Shown here: piece after piece, positions 19,871-32,788 of the stretch | Layout: the number at the start of each line of letters is the position of its first letter | Numbering within the stretch: position 1 is the stretch's first letter | DNA from: Bubalus kerabau | Taxonomy: Eukaryota; Chordata; Mammalia; Artiodactyla; Bovidae | Length of the DNA stretch: 64,000 nt | Direction of reading: 5' to 3' | NCBI RefSeq assembly: GCF_029407905.1 | Contig: NC_073628.1 | Coordinates: 14,227,501-14,291,500 of the forward strand | Program-made: the position numbers and the translations under genes | Notes under the pieces: model-generated | Databases searched by the model: none | What the model saw: only the letters and a program-made list of their open reading frames with translations | What the model was told of the DNA's origin: nothing

Positions 19871-22195
19871 TCAGTTCAGTTCAGTCGGTCAGTCGTGTCT
19901 GACTCTATGCGACCCCATTAATCACAGCACGCCAGGCTTCCCTGTCCATCACCAACTCCCAGAGTTCACTAAGACTCACGTGCATCGAGTCAGTGATGCC
20001 ATCCAGCCATTTCATCCTCTGTCGTCCCCTTCTCCTCCTGCCCCCAATCCCTCCCAGCATCAAAGTCTTTTCCAACGAGTCAACTCTTTGCATGAGGTGG
20101 CCAAAGTACTGGAGTTTCAGCTTTAGCATCATTCCTTCCAAAGAAATCCCAGGGCTGATCTCCTTCAGAATGGACTGGTTGGATCTCCTTGCAGTCCAAG
20201 GGACTCTCAAGAGTCTTCTCCAACACCACAGTTCAAAAGCATCAATTCTTTGGCACTCAGCTTTATTCACAGTCCAACTCTCACATCCATACATGACCAC
20301 TGGAAAAACCATAGCCTTGACTAGACAGACCTTTGTTGGCAAAGTAATGTCTGCTTTTCAAAATGCTGTCTAGGTTGGTCATAACTTTCCTTCCAAGATC
20401 TAAGCATCTTTTAATTTCATGGCTGCAGTCACCATCTGCAGTGACTTTGGAGCCCAAAAAAATAAAGTCTGACACAGTCTCCACTGTTTCCCCATCTATT
20501 TCCCATGAAATGATGGGACCAATGCCATGATCTTAGTTTTTTGAATGGTGAACTTTAAGCCAACTTTTTCACTCTCCTCTTTCACTTTCATCAAGAGGCT
20601 TTTGAGTTCCTCTTCACTTTCTGCCATAAGGGTGGTGTCATCTGCATATCTGAGGTGATTAATATTTCTCCTGGAAATCTTGATTCCAGCTTGTGCTTCT
20701 TCCAGCCCAGCGTTTCTCATGATGTACTCTGCATAGAAGTTAAATAAGCAGGGTGACAATATACAGCCTTGACATACTCCTTTTCCTATTTGGAACCAGC
20801 CTGTTGTTCCATGTCCAGTTCTAACTGTTGCTTCCTAACCTGCATATAGGTTTCTCAAGAGGCAGGTCAGATGGTCTGGTATGCCTATATCTCTCAGAAT
20901 TTTCCACAGTTTATTGGGATCCACACAGTCAAAGGCTTTGGCATAGTCAATAAAGCAGAAATAGATGTTTTTCTGGAATTCTCTTGCTTTTTCCATGATC
21001 CAGTGGATGTTGGCAATTTGATCTCTAGTTCCTCTGCCTTTTCTAAAACCAGCTTGAACATCTGGAATTTCATGGTTCACATATTGCTGAAGCCTGGCTT
21101 GGAGAATTTTCAGTATTAATTTGCTAGCATGTGAGATGAGTGCCATTGTGCGGTAGTTTGAGCATTTTTTGGCATTGTCTTTCTTTGGGATTGGAATGAA
21201 AACTGACCTTTTCCAGTCCTGTGGCCACTGCTGAGTTTTTCAAATTTGCTGGCATATTGAATGCAGCACTTTCACAGCATCATCTTTCAGGATTTAAAAT
21301 AGCTCAACTGGAATTCCATCACTTCCGCTAGCTTTGTTCATAGTGATGCTTTCTAAGGCCCACTTGACTTCACATTCCAGGATGTCTGGCTCTAGGTGAG
21401 TGATCACACCATCATGATTATCTTGGTCATGAAGATCTTTTTTGTACAGCTCTTCTGTGTATTCTTGCCACCTCTTCTTAATATCTTCTGCTTCTATTAG
21501 GTCCATACCATCTCTGTCCTTTATCGAGCCCATCTTTGCATGAAATGTTCCTTTGGTGTCTCTGATTTTCTTGAAGAGATCTCTAGTCTTTGCCATTCTG
21601 TTGTTTTCCTCCATTTCTTTGCATTGATCGCTGAGGAAGGCTTTCTTATCTCTTCTTGCTATTCTTTGGAACTCTGCATTTAGATGCTTATATCTTTCCT
21701 TTTCTCCTTTGTTTTTGCTTCACTTCTTTTCAAAGCTATTTGTAAGGCCTCCCCAGACAGCCATTTTGCTTTTTTGCATTTCTTTTCCATGGGTATGGTC
21801 TTGATCCCTGTCCCCTGTACAAAGTCACGAACCTCCATCCATAGTTCATCAGGCACTCTGTGTATCAGATCTAGGCCCTTAAATCTATTTCTCACTTCCA
21901 CTGTATAATGATAAGAGATTTGATTTAGTTCATACATGAATTGTCTAGTGGTTTTCCCTACTTTCTTCAATTTAAGTCTGAATTTGGCAATAAGGAGTTC
22001 ATGATCTGAGCCACAGTCAGCTCCTGGTCTTGTTTTTGTTGACTGTATAGAGCTTCTCCATCTTTGGCTGCAAAGAATATAATCACTCTGATTTTGGTGT
22101 TGACCATCTGGTGATGTCCATGTGTAGAGTCTTCTCTAGTGTTGTTGGAAGAGGGTGTTTGCTATGACTAGTGCATTTTCTTGGCAAAACTCTAT
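19871..22195 (-). mobile_element. BovB LINE, long 5'-truncated copy
   Basis: The plus strand opens with the 3' terminal repeat CAGTTCAGTTCAGTCGGTCAG, then the BovB 3' UTR and broken reverse transcriptase pieces on the minus strand. The RT core YADD occurs in LRYADDTTLMAESEEE (20690-20630), and FIDYAKAFDCVD near 20960. Frames are interrupted, so it is inactive. Confidence 0.92.
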
Positions 22196-22354
22196 TGATG
22201 TTAATTTTATTTGGAACAAAATACATTGTGGTTGTCTATATTTTGTGAGATGGTAAACTTTTCCTTAAAATACTTCAGCAGAGATGAATAGCAAAAGAAA
22301 AAAGAAATTAAGTGAGGATTTGTCTTGATTTGAAAAGAGATCTGCATAGCTACT

Positions 22355-22670
22355 ATAGATGAATCATGTTCCACACAATTCAGATGTTGAATCCTTAACT
22401 CCCGATTTGTTGGTATTCGGAGGTAGGGTCTTTGGGAGGTAATTAAATTGATATGGGTTTTTGATGGTGGGGCCCTCATTATGGGATTAAAATCGTCCCC
22501 TCTTTTTTTTCTCTTATTCTCCCTCTTCCTCCATCCCCTCCCCTACCACATGTGAGAACATAGAAAGGAGAAAACTGATGTAAGTCAGGAAGATTGTCAT
22601 CACCAGGAACTGGTTGTCCACCACCTTGACTTGCACTTCTAGTCTCTGCTCTATGACAACCTATGGGACT
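22355..22670 (+). repeat. MaLR (MST/MLT-type) LTR remnant
   Basis: Shows the MaLR signature: GATGTTGAATCCTTAACTCC, GGTCTTTGGGAGGTAATTAA, GGGGCCCTCATTATGGGATTA and CCACATGTGAGAACAT in order. Old and diverged. Confidence 0.75.
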
Positions 22671-25079
22671 CAGAGAGTAGTTTTGTAGTTACTGATGCCA
22701 AATGATGAAATACAGGGTTCATGATACTATTCTTTCTTATTTCTGTGTTGTTTGACATCGTTTTGTGATAAATTTCCAAAAGGTGCATTTTGAAGGCTCT
22801 GTCTTAATGGTACCCTGAGGAGCCCAAGAAAAGCAGATTCAGGTAGGCTCCCCCAAAGACTGAGTGGCTAGAGACCCACATGCTTTCTATCCAGCTCTTC
22901 TGTCATCTGATCACCATCACCCACAGCCGACAACCCCACCCTCACCCCCATCTGCACCCACCTGCTAACCTAATTGTTCATCCAGCTGTATACTCTAATG
23001 AGCCAGGTCAGGGCCTTGAGGTAGAAGGAATGGGGACAAATTAGAAAGAATGAAATGGGCAGCCCCCTCCCTGGTTTTCTCTTCTTTCATGTCATCTGCA
23101 AGTGAGGGAAGGGTAGGGAGGGAGCCACTAGTGGGGCTCTGTGGACCATTAGAAGGAAAGCAAGGAGGAGTTCATAACCCAGAATCCAAGATGTGGGCAG
23201 ATTGCCCAGGATCCAGGAAGGAGGAAAGAAGCACTAGGAAAAGAATGGTGCCAACCAGAGAGCCAGGTCCACCCAAGCTTTCTGTTTAAACTTACTGGAG
23301 GTCATGTTCTTCTTGCTGGAATTCCTGCTCTGGACATGAAGGGGATAGAGCCATACTCACTGTTAATGAGTCATGGGGAGAGGGACAACTTCCCCAAAGG
23401 GCCCTTTGATTCCCCTCTAACTATGGGCATCATCCCAATCTGGGAAGCAAAATGGCAGGTCATCCAAGCATTTAAAATACTTCCTAATTTATCTAAGAGT
23501 CCTGGCAGGTCTTATGCCCAGAGTTCCTTTCAGAGAGTTAATTCATCAGCCCAACTCGGGTTTCTGCAGAGGAAACTACAACCTTCCCAGTCGATAACTT
23601 CTGACTTATAGCTACCTGATCTCATCCCAGAGAACCCAAATTGTGGTAAGTTCCAATGGGCAAGGCCTCTAAAGTCCTCCATCTCACAACAGCTGTGTGC
23701 TAAGTTGTCTTCCACTCCCAGTCCTGAGCCCAGGATTCATGGACATCAGCAGGCAGTCACGGACCCCTGGCCACTAGTTGCAGCCTCAGCATCCTCGGTA
23801 ACTTGTGCCTCTGAGCCACTTGTCCACTGATTGACATTGAACCTCTGTCTGGAACAAGTGTTCTGGAGCAAGTCCAGTCTCCCTCATCCAAGAGATGGGA
23901 AACTGGATCCTGGGGTGTATGACTCACTCTAAGGCTGCAGGTAAGTTAGTGAAGACCTGGGAACCAGAAACTCTGGTTCTCAGTATAGGAGACCTCCAGG
24001 AAGGGAAAGATGACATAAAGCTCAATTGCATCCACTGCTGGGCAGCTCTCAGAGGTCTGCAGGTACCAGAGTGGAAGTTCCTTTCCCATTGTCCCTCAAG
24101 TCTGGCTGCGATTCTATCAGAAGATCTGTCTTCTTGTAGCAGCAGGAAAGCACTATAGGGAGCTGGTTCTGCTAGGTTCCAGACACACTGGGGAAGCCCC
24201 AGCTGAAGTGTCCTCAGGAAGCAGTCATGTAGATGGTGCCTGATTGACTCCCAGCTCAGCAGGCCCAGAGCTTCCACTCCTCATTCACACAACACAGACC
24301 CTTGAGACACTGGGTCACATGGACCTGCATTCACAAGAAGGAGCATTCCATGTTCAGCCCCCTGAGAACTTAGACACAGTGTCTTACTCTTTCCTCAGGG
24401 AACCCCTGCCTGAGTGAGGTTTGGACTGAGACAAGCCTATAATCAAGGGACTTGTTCCCTCTTTGATGCTCAAAAAAGATTGGAGCTTTGCATGCCTTGA
24501 GAGGGGGTGAACCAGTCATGTTCTTTGGGGACTTTGCTTCATGGAACTGTTTGGAGAAAAAGTACAAACACACAGGACAAACCTGGACATCTCTGGGTCT
24601 CAGCTGGTTGTGAGTTGAGTTCCAGCCATCAGACTTCAGGGTCATGTGCTGATGTTATTCACAAGCCAACTTCGGAGAAGGAAGACAGGAAAGAGATTTT
24701 GCCCAGAGAGCAGTGTAGTCAGCCGACCACGGGATCACACAAGGCAAGATGGGACAAGAGCCTTTGTCTCTTGGCTCTATCAGTTCCCTGGAGTTTCCAC
24801 CCCTGAGGACAAGCACACAGAGATAGCCAGAGTCACTGGTGATGCCCCTGGCACCTGATGTTCCTGGTGATAATCAGCTTGTGTACACAGCCCTGGGCTC
24901 AGGGCTGACTCAGCCCTCTGACAGCACAGGGTCTCCCTTCTGGGGAGCATGAGATGGTTCATTGCTGGTAACTCACAAGTGAAGTATGTAATGAGGTCCT
25001 GGTTGGTGACTTGTGGCAAAGTTCCCAGCATGAATGCAATATCTGAAGTGCAAAGTAGTCATTCATTAAGCTTGGTTAA
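22671..25079. other. Unassigned intergenic DNA
   Basis: Apparently unique sequence of moderate GC. No exon of the PAG family and no repeat I can name. The ORFs are short and uninformative. Confidence 0.5.
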
Positions 25080-25450
25080 CTTGGGCCTTTACAGTGACTA
25101 TTTCTCACATCTGGAATGTTCTTCTCCTAGCTTTTTGCATTGCTGGCATCTTCACAACATATAGCATCATCTCAAATGTGTCTCCCTCAGGCAAGCCTTC
25201 CCTGGTCACTCCAATCTCACAAGCACAGAGCCTGATCCATTCAAAGAGCCCATAGACACTGACTGCACTTCTCTCTGTGCTTTCAATGGGCACCTTTAGA
25301 GCTTGAAATTGTCCCCGATTTAAAGATGACAAAACTGAAGTTGAGAGGGGTTAAGCATCGCCGTGAAGGACATAGAGCCTGAGAGTGTTAGAGGCAAGAT
25401 GTGAATCCAGGTCTGTCTGACGGCTAATACAGCTGCTCCTTAGTCCTGGG
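25080..25450 (+). repeat. L2 and MIR remnants
   Basis: 25080-25290 resembles L2 (TCACATCTGGAATGTTCTTC, GGCAAGCCTTCCCTGGTCAC). 25320-25435 resembles MIR (GATGACAAAACTGAAGTTGAGAGG, GTGAATCCAGGTCTGTCTGAC). Confidence 0.7.
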
Positions 25451-25674
25451 CTTAGGGGTCCTGGAAGTAATGTAGAGAGGACAAGAGGGTGGGGCATGGA
25501 GGGTGACACTGAAAAAGGACCTCACAAACTGGGGCTCTGACCTGGGACATTGTCTTCTGGGGATGCAGAATGTGGACGCTTCACCATCTGCAGAGTCACC
25601 AGTTGCCATGGCAGGGGAAGGGGCATGTGCTGATTCATGGACTGATTGTTGTGAATAAAAAGTACTGCCTGCCC

Positions 25675-25803
25675 TTTGTGTTGCTGTTTAGTCTCTCGGT
25701 CATGTCTGACTCTTTTGTGACTCCCATGAACTGTAGTCCACCAGGCTCCTCTGTGCATGAAATTTCCCAATACAGGAGTGGATTGGCTTTTCCCCCTCCA
25801 TAG
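25675..25803 (-). mobile_element. Truncated BovA/Bov-tA SINE
   Basis: Antisense BovA body, TTGCTGTTTAGTCTCTCGGTC to CAGGAGTGGATTGGC; the tRNA head is missing. Confidence 0.8.
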
Positions 25804-26094
25804 CATCTACACATAACCTTACTCAAGGGGCTTGAACGTCCAGAATTTTGACTCTACATTCAGACTGGTGTTTCAACTTCCTGTTGGGGGAGCTGAAATG
25901 TCAAAGTGACACCACTGTATCTGCACAAATACCACCCCTCCCCATTTTTCTTTTGACAATGCAATAGTCGGAAAATCTCAAAGGATTCTATGAACGAAGG
26001 AGAAGAATGGGAACTATGTTCTCTCCATCCTGAAGGGGAGACACTATTGAACTTGAGTTAAAGACAAAGGTATGTGACACGGCTTACAAAATGA

Positions 26095-26250
26095 GAGTGA
26101 GCAGAACACTTAAGAACAGTGCTAGAGCCAGATGGCCTGCATTCAAATTCCAGCTTGGCCATCTACTAGTTGTGTGTCCTTGGACAAACTACTTACTGTT
26201 TTCTATCTTTAAATACAGAATAAAAGCAGAACCAACGGAGTTAATATGTG
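26095..26250 (+). repeat. MIR in arm A
   Basis: MIR order: GCTAGAGCCAGATGGCCTGCA, CCATCTACTAGTTGTGTGTCC, TTGGACAAACTACTTACTG. The inverted partner in arm B is at 62525-62635. Confidence 0.8.
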
Positions 26251-27460
26251 TAGGGTGCTTTGATTCATGGTAAGTGCCATATGAGTTTTATATAAAGTGT
26301 GGATTTAAAAAATACAGCACAGTGTGAGAGCTTTGAGTAAAGTTTTACTTGGGGCAAGCAAGGACTACAGCCAGGGGAGATGGCCTCTCAGTTAGCTCTG
26401 AGGAGCTTCACTGAAGAGGTGAGGAGAGGGAGGTCAGTGTGCATTTTATTGGTGAAGAGGGTACAGGCAGGCAAGCACACATTTTGGCAGAAGTTTGTTG
26501 CTAGTGAGAAAGAGCAGTTGTCTATGTTAATAATTTTAGTGCTTTTTTAGATATGGGATTATACAAGATATCAAGCATATCAAATCTTCTTTTGAAAATA
26601 TTTCTTTGAAGTGTTCTTCTTTCTGTTTTCCCAGAGCACTGAGTACCTCATTCCTGACCTCTGCCCTGAAACTCCTTTCATGGTGTGCTGAAAATAAGTG
26701 ACATCAGTGGCTAGTGACTCCATCCTTGTAGTGCTAGATGGTGAGGAACAATGCTTAGTTGGCAAAGTTAACCAGGTACGTGGGACTCAAATTCATACCT
26801 GTTCCACCTGCTGTATGTGAGGAGCTTGTCCAGGACTAGGGAGCCTCTTCAGGGTCATGTCATGATTTAGGCAATCATCCGGTTTTCTCTATGGCTTTCA
26901 GATGAGGAATCAAGACCAATAGAGCAGAAGAGACTTGGCCAAGCTCACAGCAGACCAAGGGATGTTAGTGACAAATCAGGGACTGGGCCTCAGGCAAGTC
27001 AGAGTCCTGAGTCAGCCTCTTGAAAGCTGTGTGATCTCTGTGCGGGGCTGTCCATCTGTGGAATGAATGGGCTGCATTGAGGGCCCCCAAGTCCAATGGG
27101 TTTAAGTGGAGGCTGTCTGACCTACAGCTGCTCTGGGGCCTGACTTTGGACTGCTGCCTGGAGGAGAGGCAATTTTTTCCTTATGACATCTAGCTTGGCC
27201 CAAAGTGTTTGGGAACTTTGTTTGACCTCCTGGAGCCTTATAAAACCAGATGCCAAGGTCAGTGGGGATAAAAAGGTAGAGGGCCTGTGGTGTGACACCA
27301 AAAGGGGCCGAGCCTGGCCTGTCTTGTCTGATCAGTTGGTAAACAGTCACATCAGACCCTGCATATTCAGATTCACAGAACTCAATAAAGAATTATGTTT
27401 AGCAAAGACGATGGATGGGAGAGGGATAAACTGGGAGTTTGAGATTAATATATTTACATT

Positions 27461-27886
27461 CAGTTCAGTTCAGTTCAGTCGCTCAGTCATGTCCGACTCT
27501 TTGCGACCCCATGAATTGCAGCACGTCAGGCCTCCCTGTCCATCACCAACTCCCAGAATTCACTAAGACTCACGTCCATCGAGTCAGTGATGTCATCCAA
27601 CCATTTCATCCTCTGTCGTCCCCTTCTCCTCTTGCCCCCAATCCGTCCCAGAATCAGAGTCTTTTCCAATGAGTCAACTCCTCACATGAGGTGGCCAAAG
27701 TATTGGAGTTTCAGCTTTAGCATCATTCCTTCCAAAGAAATCCCAGGGCTGATCTTCAGAATGGACTGGTTGGATCTCTTTGCAGTCCAAGGGACTCTCA
27801 ACAGTCTTCTCCAACACCACATTTTAAAAGCATCAATTCTTCGGTGCTCAGCTTTCTTCACAGTCCAACTCTCACATCCATACATA
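27461..27886 (-). mobile_element. BovB 3' end in arm A
   Basis: Opens with (CAGTT)n repeats, then the BovB 3' UTR, stopping at CACATCCATACAT. It lies inside an old L1, at nearly the same L1 position as the inverted BovB copy at 58337-58832 in arm B. Confidence 0.9.
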
Positions 27887-28098
27887 TAAAATAGAAAATC
27901 AGCAAGGACCTCTTTTATACCACAGGAATTCTACTTAGTATTCTGTAATAACCTGTATGGGAAAGGTTATTCTTCCTTAGAAAGAAAGGAATCTAAGAAG
28001 AATGATACATGGATATGTATAAGGGAATTAGTTTCCCATACAACTAATACTAATACAATACTATAAATCAACTATACTTCAATATAAATTGAAAGCCA
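27887..28098 (+). mobile_element. Old L1 3' end in arm A
   Basis: AATCAGCAAGGACCTC … TATTCTGTAATAACCTGTATGG … AAATCAACTATACTTCAATA, the artiodactyl L1 3' UTR. The preceding L1 part lies left of the BovB (27430-27460). Partner in arm B: 58240-58330 in opposite sense. Confidence 0.82.
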
Positions 28099-28534
28099 AA
28101 TTTTTGAAAAAAGGTAACCTCTAGAGATCTTGGGGCTCTTTTGACTCACAGAGCTCCTGATGTGATGCTGGAGTGGGCAAAGCAAGTGCAGGACACCTCA
28201 ACATTATCTCAGGTTGCAATTTCCCTGGCTTTGGTGTGCTTCAGCTTCTAGTGGGCACCTTTGACTTGTCTTTGGAGGATCTAATACCCATAGATACCAA
28301 CTGGGTGCTACTTGAAGGCTGAGAGGTTGGTGCTGCTGGGACTGTGAAAGCCCAGTTCCCTAGCCTTAGGCTGGGGCACTTTTGAGGCACAATTTATGTT
28401 CCAGAGTTCCCTGTGGGAACAGGCTGCAGCTTCCCTCTCTGAGCTTTCCCTGTAATCAGACCCAGGCTGATTTCATCCTTTTTCCTGTCCTACTTCCCCT
28501 GTGACCTCACTTGTTTCTTTGGGAGAAATTTCTT

Positions 28535-28806
28535 TTTTAAAATTCTTGGCTGCACTGGGTCTTCATTGCTGCTCAGGATTTCTCTATTTGCACTGAGCAG
28601 GGGCTCCTCCGTCATTGCAGTGCGCTCGCTTTTCATTCCAGTGACTTCTCTTGTTGCAGATCACAGGCTCTAGGATATACAGGCTCAATAGTTGTGGCTC
28701 ATCATGTGCTTTGTGGCACATGGAATCTCCCCGAACCAGATCTCCAAAGCATATCTCTTGCACTAGCAGGTGGACTCCTAACCACTGGATCAAAAGGGAA
28801 GTCCTT
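28535..28806 (-). mobile_element. CHR/ART2A SINE
   Basis: Antisense CHR-type SINE: TTGGCTGCACTGGGTCTTCA, CTTCTCTTGTTGCAGATCAC, AACCACTGGATCAAAAGGGA, ending at the 5' AAGTCC. Absent from arm B, so inserted after the duplication. Confidence 0.88.
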
Positions 28807-28839
28807 CTGGGAGGAACTTTGAAATAAATCACTTTTACA

Positions 28840-30270
28840 TGAAACCTGGCATCACGGCCTATTTGTGGAGAGATAAGATTGTCCCGTGCTTCAGGAAACC
28901 CCCTGAGGCCAGGACTGATTAAATTTCCCCTGCCAAGTGTTCCTACAGCACCTTGAAGCTGTCCCTGCCATGTGGCTTTGTCCTTGCTTGTTTCTGAAAC
29001 CCATGCTCTATCTTCTGGAGAGCAGGGCTCTCATTTGACTCACTTGCAAGTATATGTGACTAGATATTGTCTCTATACACCAGACTCTAATATCAAAAGA
29101 AGGTTAACCCAAAGTTCAGTTATTAGATTATGAATGCTAGGTTACAAGTTCAACTGCTGTAATCAAACCCTAAATAACATTGTCTTAAATAGAATACAAT
29201 TTCATTTCCCTTTCATATAATAATAGTCTAGGTTACTCCACAGTGATGGGGACCCACTTCTTTCTTCTTGCTTTGCCATCTTCCACATGTAATACCTCTG
29301 GTCTGATATGGTTGCTCCAGCTCCTGTCATTACATCTGCATTCAAGCTAGAGAGAGAAAGAAGGGGAAGCAGGATATGTCCCTTTTGTTTGAGGCATAAC
29401 CAGAAACTATAAAATTACTTTCTTACTGGTTTCAATGAAATCACAGAGGCATTTTATTGAAATGGCTAGGAAATGGAATTTTTATCTGGGTCACCCTACA
29501 CTAGGTGTTTAGTGACCTGTTAACACTGTTGCTTCAGTCAAGAATTTCTGACTTACTCTATGAAGGTATAAAACTCTCAAATTCAATGACTCCTCTTATG
29601 TAAGGTTTATTTCTCACTCACATCTGTCATGGGTGGGAGGGAGCCCTGCTCATCACAGTCTCTCAGGGAGGAAAGCAGATAGAGAGTCCCTCTGAATGCA
29701 GGGGAAGGGAGTGTGTGGCAAATTAGATTCTGGTACTTAAAGGGTTCCACTTGGAAGTGACATATGACTTCTACTAAATTCCATTGGCTGAAGTAACTTC
29801 CACAGTCATGGCACATCTGGGGTGCTGGGTACACAGAAGGGCAGGGGCGTGTGATCCTACTGAAGAGCATTCAAGATGAGCAACAAGGGCCACCACCCTT
29901 CATTCATGTCCCTGTGCTTCACTCTTCTTTGGGTCTCTCCACCCTGCTCTCAGCCTCTTTTGGCCTGTAGATATGGATTTGGATAAGACTATCAGAGAGG
30001 GCATATACTAGGCTGTTAATAAGTGTGGAAGTCAAGCAAAAATAAGTAAATAAAGACAAAAAATCCAAAACTATAAGAAATCACAATTCTGCCCTAATAC
30101 AAGATTAGGTGTATGGGTGGTTTATGCATCAACTTAATAAAATTACAAAGGAAAGAAAAATTTTAAATATAAATTCATTCACTAACCAACAAAACAATAA
30201 TAAAGCTGTACCACATTAACTACATACTATTAACAAATTTAAGTTTATACCACATTGCAAAAACCTAGAA
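28840..30270. other. Arm A core, no gene seen
   Basis: Low-copy DNA homologous to arm B in parts (see arm entry). Several short ORFs, none recognisable. A/T-rich 30000-30260. Confidence 0.55.
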
Positions 30271-30526
30271 GTACCATACTTTGGCCACTTGATGAGAAGA
30301 ACTGACTCATTGGAAAATACCCTGATGCTGGCAAAGACTGAAGGCAGGAAGAAAAGGGGATGACAGAGGATGAGATGGTTGGATGGCATCACCGACTCGA
30401 TGGATATGAGTTTGAGCAAACTCCAGGATACAGTGATGGACAGGAAAGCCTGGCATCCTGCAGTCCATGGTATAGCAAAGAGTCGGACATAGCTGAGAGA
30501 CTGAATTGAACTGAACTGAACTGAAA
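30271..30526 (+). mobile_element. BovB 3' end, arm A only
   Basis: GTACCATACTTTGGCCAC … then (CTGAA)n at 30510-30526. Arm B is uninterrupted at the matching place (51290), giving an empty site, so this copy came after the duplication. Confidence 0.9.
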
Positions 30527-30539
30527 AGCACCATAACTT

Positions 30540-30725
30540 GAACGAGGTAAAACTTCATATTTTTTCTGCCACTGTAACAAATCTGGAGGTTGGCCATCCA
30601 GAGCATCACTGGTTTCATCTCCAAGGTGACCTGATGGTCTAGTACAATTGCAGGAATTCCAGCCATCACGCCTGAAATCCAGACAGCAGTTAAGAAGAAG
30701 GTGGGGAAGGTGAAGAGATTCATCT
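30540..30725 (-). pseudogene. Exon-like block with signal-peptide-like ORF (unknown)
   Basis: I do not recognise this sequence. On the minus strand an ATG at 30723 opens MNLFTFPTFFLTAVWISG, a plausible secretory signal, and the frame stays open to the BovB at 30526. Arm B has the same block at 51085-51285 with its own ATG (51091) but an in-frame stop, and a GTACAG donor-like site after the conserved part that arm A has lost. Upstream, both share GTGACTTTGTGATATA. It may be a decayed first exon or chance. Confidence 0.3.
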
Positions 30726-31348
30726 TCCAGCTGAATCAGCTCCTTGAAAGCAGCCTTCCAAGAAATCCCTCTTTCAGGTCTGCTTATATCACAAAGTCAC
30801 CAGTCATGACTAAGAGCAAAAAAGAGAGGGAAATGCAGTCTTTAACTACCAGGCACATGATTGTATAACAAATTACATTCTTTTTTTTTTTTTTTTAAGA
30901 AATCTCAACAATGGATAATTTTGTAGAGAGCTACCAGCCTGTGCCTCATAGAACAGAACATTTCTGGATAGATCAGACAAAACTACTGGGCACAGTGTAA
31001 AAGCCAGGAGGAAGAAGCAGGAATGACAGACAGCTAGATGGATCTGACTTGTGTTCTAGGGGCAAATAAAGGAAAAAGTCTTCCTCTGAGATCTCCTGAA
31101 GACTGAACTTCAGATTATACATATCACATGGCCAAGCTTGTTTTGAAAACTGCTTTTCCATCTCAGGTCTGAAATGTAAGTAACTCAGCTTCTTAAATAA
31201 CTCATCTTGGTTGCCTCACCTGATGACCTACCTATCTCACCTTCCTTACTTCTGTTCACATCACTTCTCCATCTGGTCTACCAGCATAACAAGATCCAGG
31301 ACTGATGAGCCAAATGAGCATTTTTTAGAAGAAGGTTAAAAACTTTAT

Positions 31349-31569
31349 GGGGCTTCCCTAGTGGCTCAGCTGTAAAGAATGCACCTGCAATTTGGAAGGC
31401 CTGGATTCCGTCCCTGGGTTGGAAAGATCCCCTGGAGGACAGCATGGTAATCCACTCTAGTACTGCTGCCTGGAGAATCCTCATGGACAGAGGAGCCTGG
31501 TGGGCTGCTCGATGGGGTTGCAATGAGTCAGACATGAATGAGTGACTAAGCACACAGCACAGCAGCACC
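31349..31569 (+). mobile_element. Bov-tA SINE in arm A
   Basis: GGGGCTTCCCTAGTGGCTCAG head, BovA body, tail AGCACACAGCACAGCAGCACC. The corresponding place in arm B is uninterrupted. Confidence 0.92.
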
Positions 31570-31960
31570 ATGACTATTTCTACCTTAATATTTTGTGTTC
31601 CTGATCAAGGTCATCCGACGGGCTGAGATGGCGAGAACAGGGAGAGCTCTTGCTTCCTTTAAAATCCCAACCGAGAAGGTGACTTCCTTGCACCTGAAGA
31701 TGGTGTGTTCAGGTTGAATCCAGAGTACAGAGAGTCAGTGAATGTACGTGGAGTGAATGAACATGAGAGGAGAGTAAGGAGCAATCTTCTCTTTCTCTCT
31801 CACTTTTTGCCTGTATCAGGACCACTGTGAGTAGGAATGACATTGGGTGTAATCGAGGCCTGGCATATGGGGACATAGGTGCAAGTGATAGGGGACCAGG
31901 GTCATAGGGAGGCTGAAAGGAGCCAGAAGTGGAAAACAGGAGGAAACAGGTGGGAGGAGC

Positions 31961-32775
31961 ACCCATTTCTAATGCTGCCTGCCTCTGATGACTTGAATTT
32001 CCTTCCACATTTATCCCTTCTCTCCTTTACTCTAACTCTCTACCTGTAGTTATTCAGCAGGCCCAGCATCACCCTCTCCCCATCCCCACCCTAAGATAAC
32101 TTGGCAGTGACCCAGTAGATTCAGAGAGGAGATTGTCTTTTCCTCTCAACACCCTCAGTGGGATTAGTATGTCTGTCACATTTAGAAATTCTTATCATTG
32201 TTTCAGAAGTTTCTAGAATCTGTGTAAAAAGATGTATAAAATAGTTTCTGCCTACACTTAGAGAAGTTTCCTTCTGTAGGGATATACATATACTATATTT
32301 ACACAGAGAGGCAGTGAATCTTCCATTCCAGAAAATTGTAGTAAATGCTAAGAAAGGAAAAGAAAAGTTGTGGTGTTTGAAGAACATACAAGGAAGGGAT
32401 TTACCCAGTCTTGGGAGTATAAGATGGGCTTTCCAAAAGTGGATTTTAAGACTTAAAAATGTCAGTAACAAGAAACCCAAAACAAAAGTGGCTTACAAAA
32501 GTTGTTTACTTCCCTTTCCATAAAAGTCCTGATGTGGGCATCCAGCAGTGTAATGAGGCATGGAGTTCCATGGTGTCAGGGCTCAGGATCCCCCTTTTTT
32601 GTTGTGTGGCCAGACATAGCCTTTAGTCTCCTGATCACCTCATGTTTCAAGGTGACAACTCTAGCTCCAACTATGGTGCCCACATTCCACTTTCCTCCAC
32701 ATATCAGTTAGTGAAACGATTCTTGAGCATCAACTCAAGCTAATCTATATTTAGTGCTTTCTAATACGTTACCAT
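31961..32775. other. Unassigned DNA at the inner end of arm A
   Basis: Homology with arm B fades at about 31960. No coding content or named repeat. Confidence 0.5.
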
Positions 32776-32788
32776 AAGTAATACAGAT

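Larger units (their letters stand above)
18880..22330 (+). repeat. Inverted duplication 1, right arm
   Basis: Aligns with the reverse complement of 1850-3230. The block 18885-19278 matches 3225-2840, the MER1 copies match, and 19663-19870 matches sequence at 2455-2249 and 2035-2015. The match resumes after the BovB: 22196-22280 against about 2010-1930. The BovB at 19871-22195 is absent from the left arm. Confidence 0.85.
25880..31960 (+). repeat. Inverted duplication 2, arm A
   Basis: The reverse complement of 49770-63010 aligns with this arm in order. Matched blocks by eye: 25900-26280 with 63000-62465; 26280-26550 with 60130-59850; 26640-27330 with 59780-59100; 27420-27460 with 58870-58835; 28110-28500 with 58010-57600; 28840-29010 with 57300-57140; 29600-29935 with 51940-51600; 30060-30260 and 30530-30830 with 51430-51000; 31100-31950 with 50720-49770. 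Identity about 75-80 percent by eye. Confidence 0.88.

Noticed and set aside
20496..21614. Reverse-transcriptase ORFs as a functional gene
   Set aside because: BovB RT with stops and frameshifts; truncated at the 5' end, so not an active element.
22671..25079. Possible second PAG gene or pseudogene in low-copy DNA
   Set aside because: Searched both strands by eye for DTGS/DTGT, SVVMFGG and IGLAP motifs and found none.
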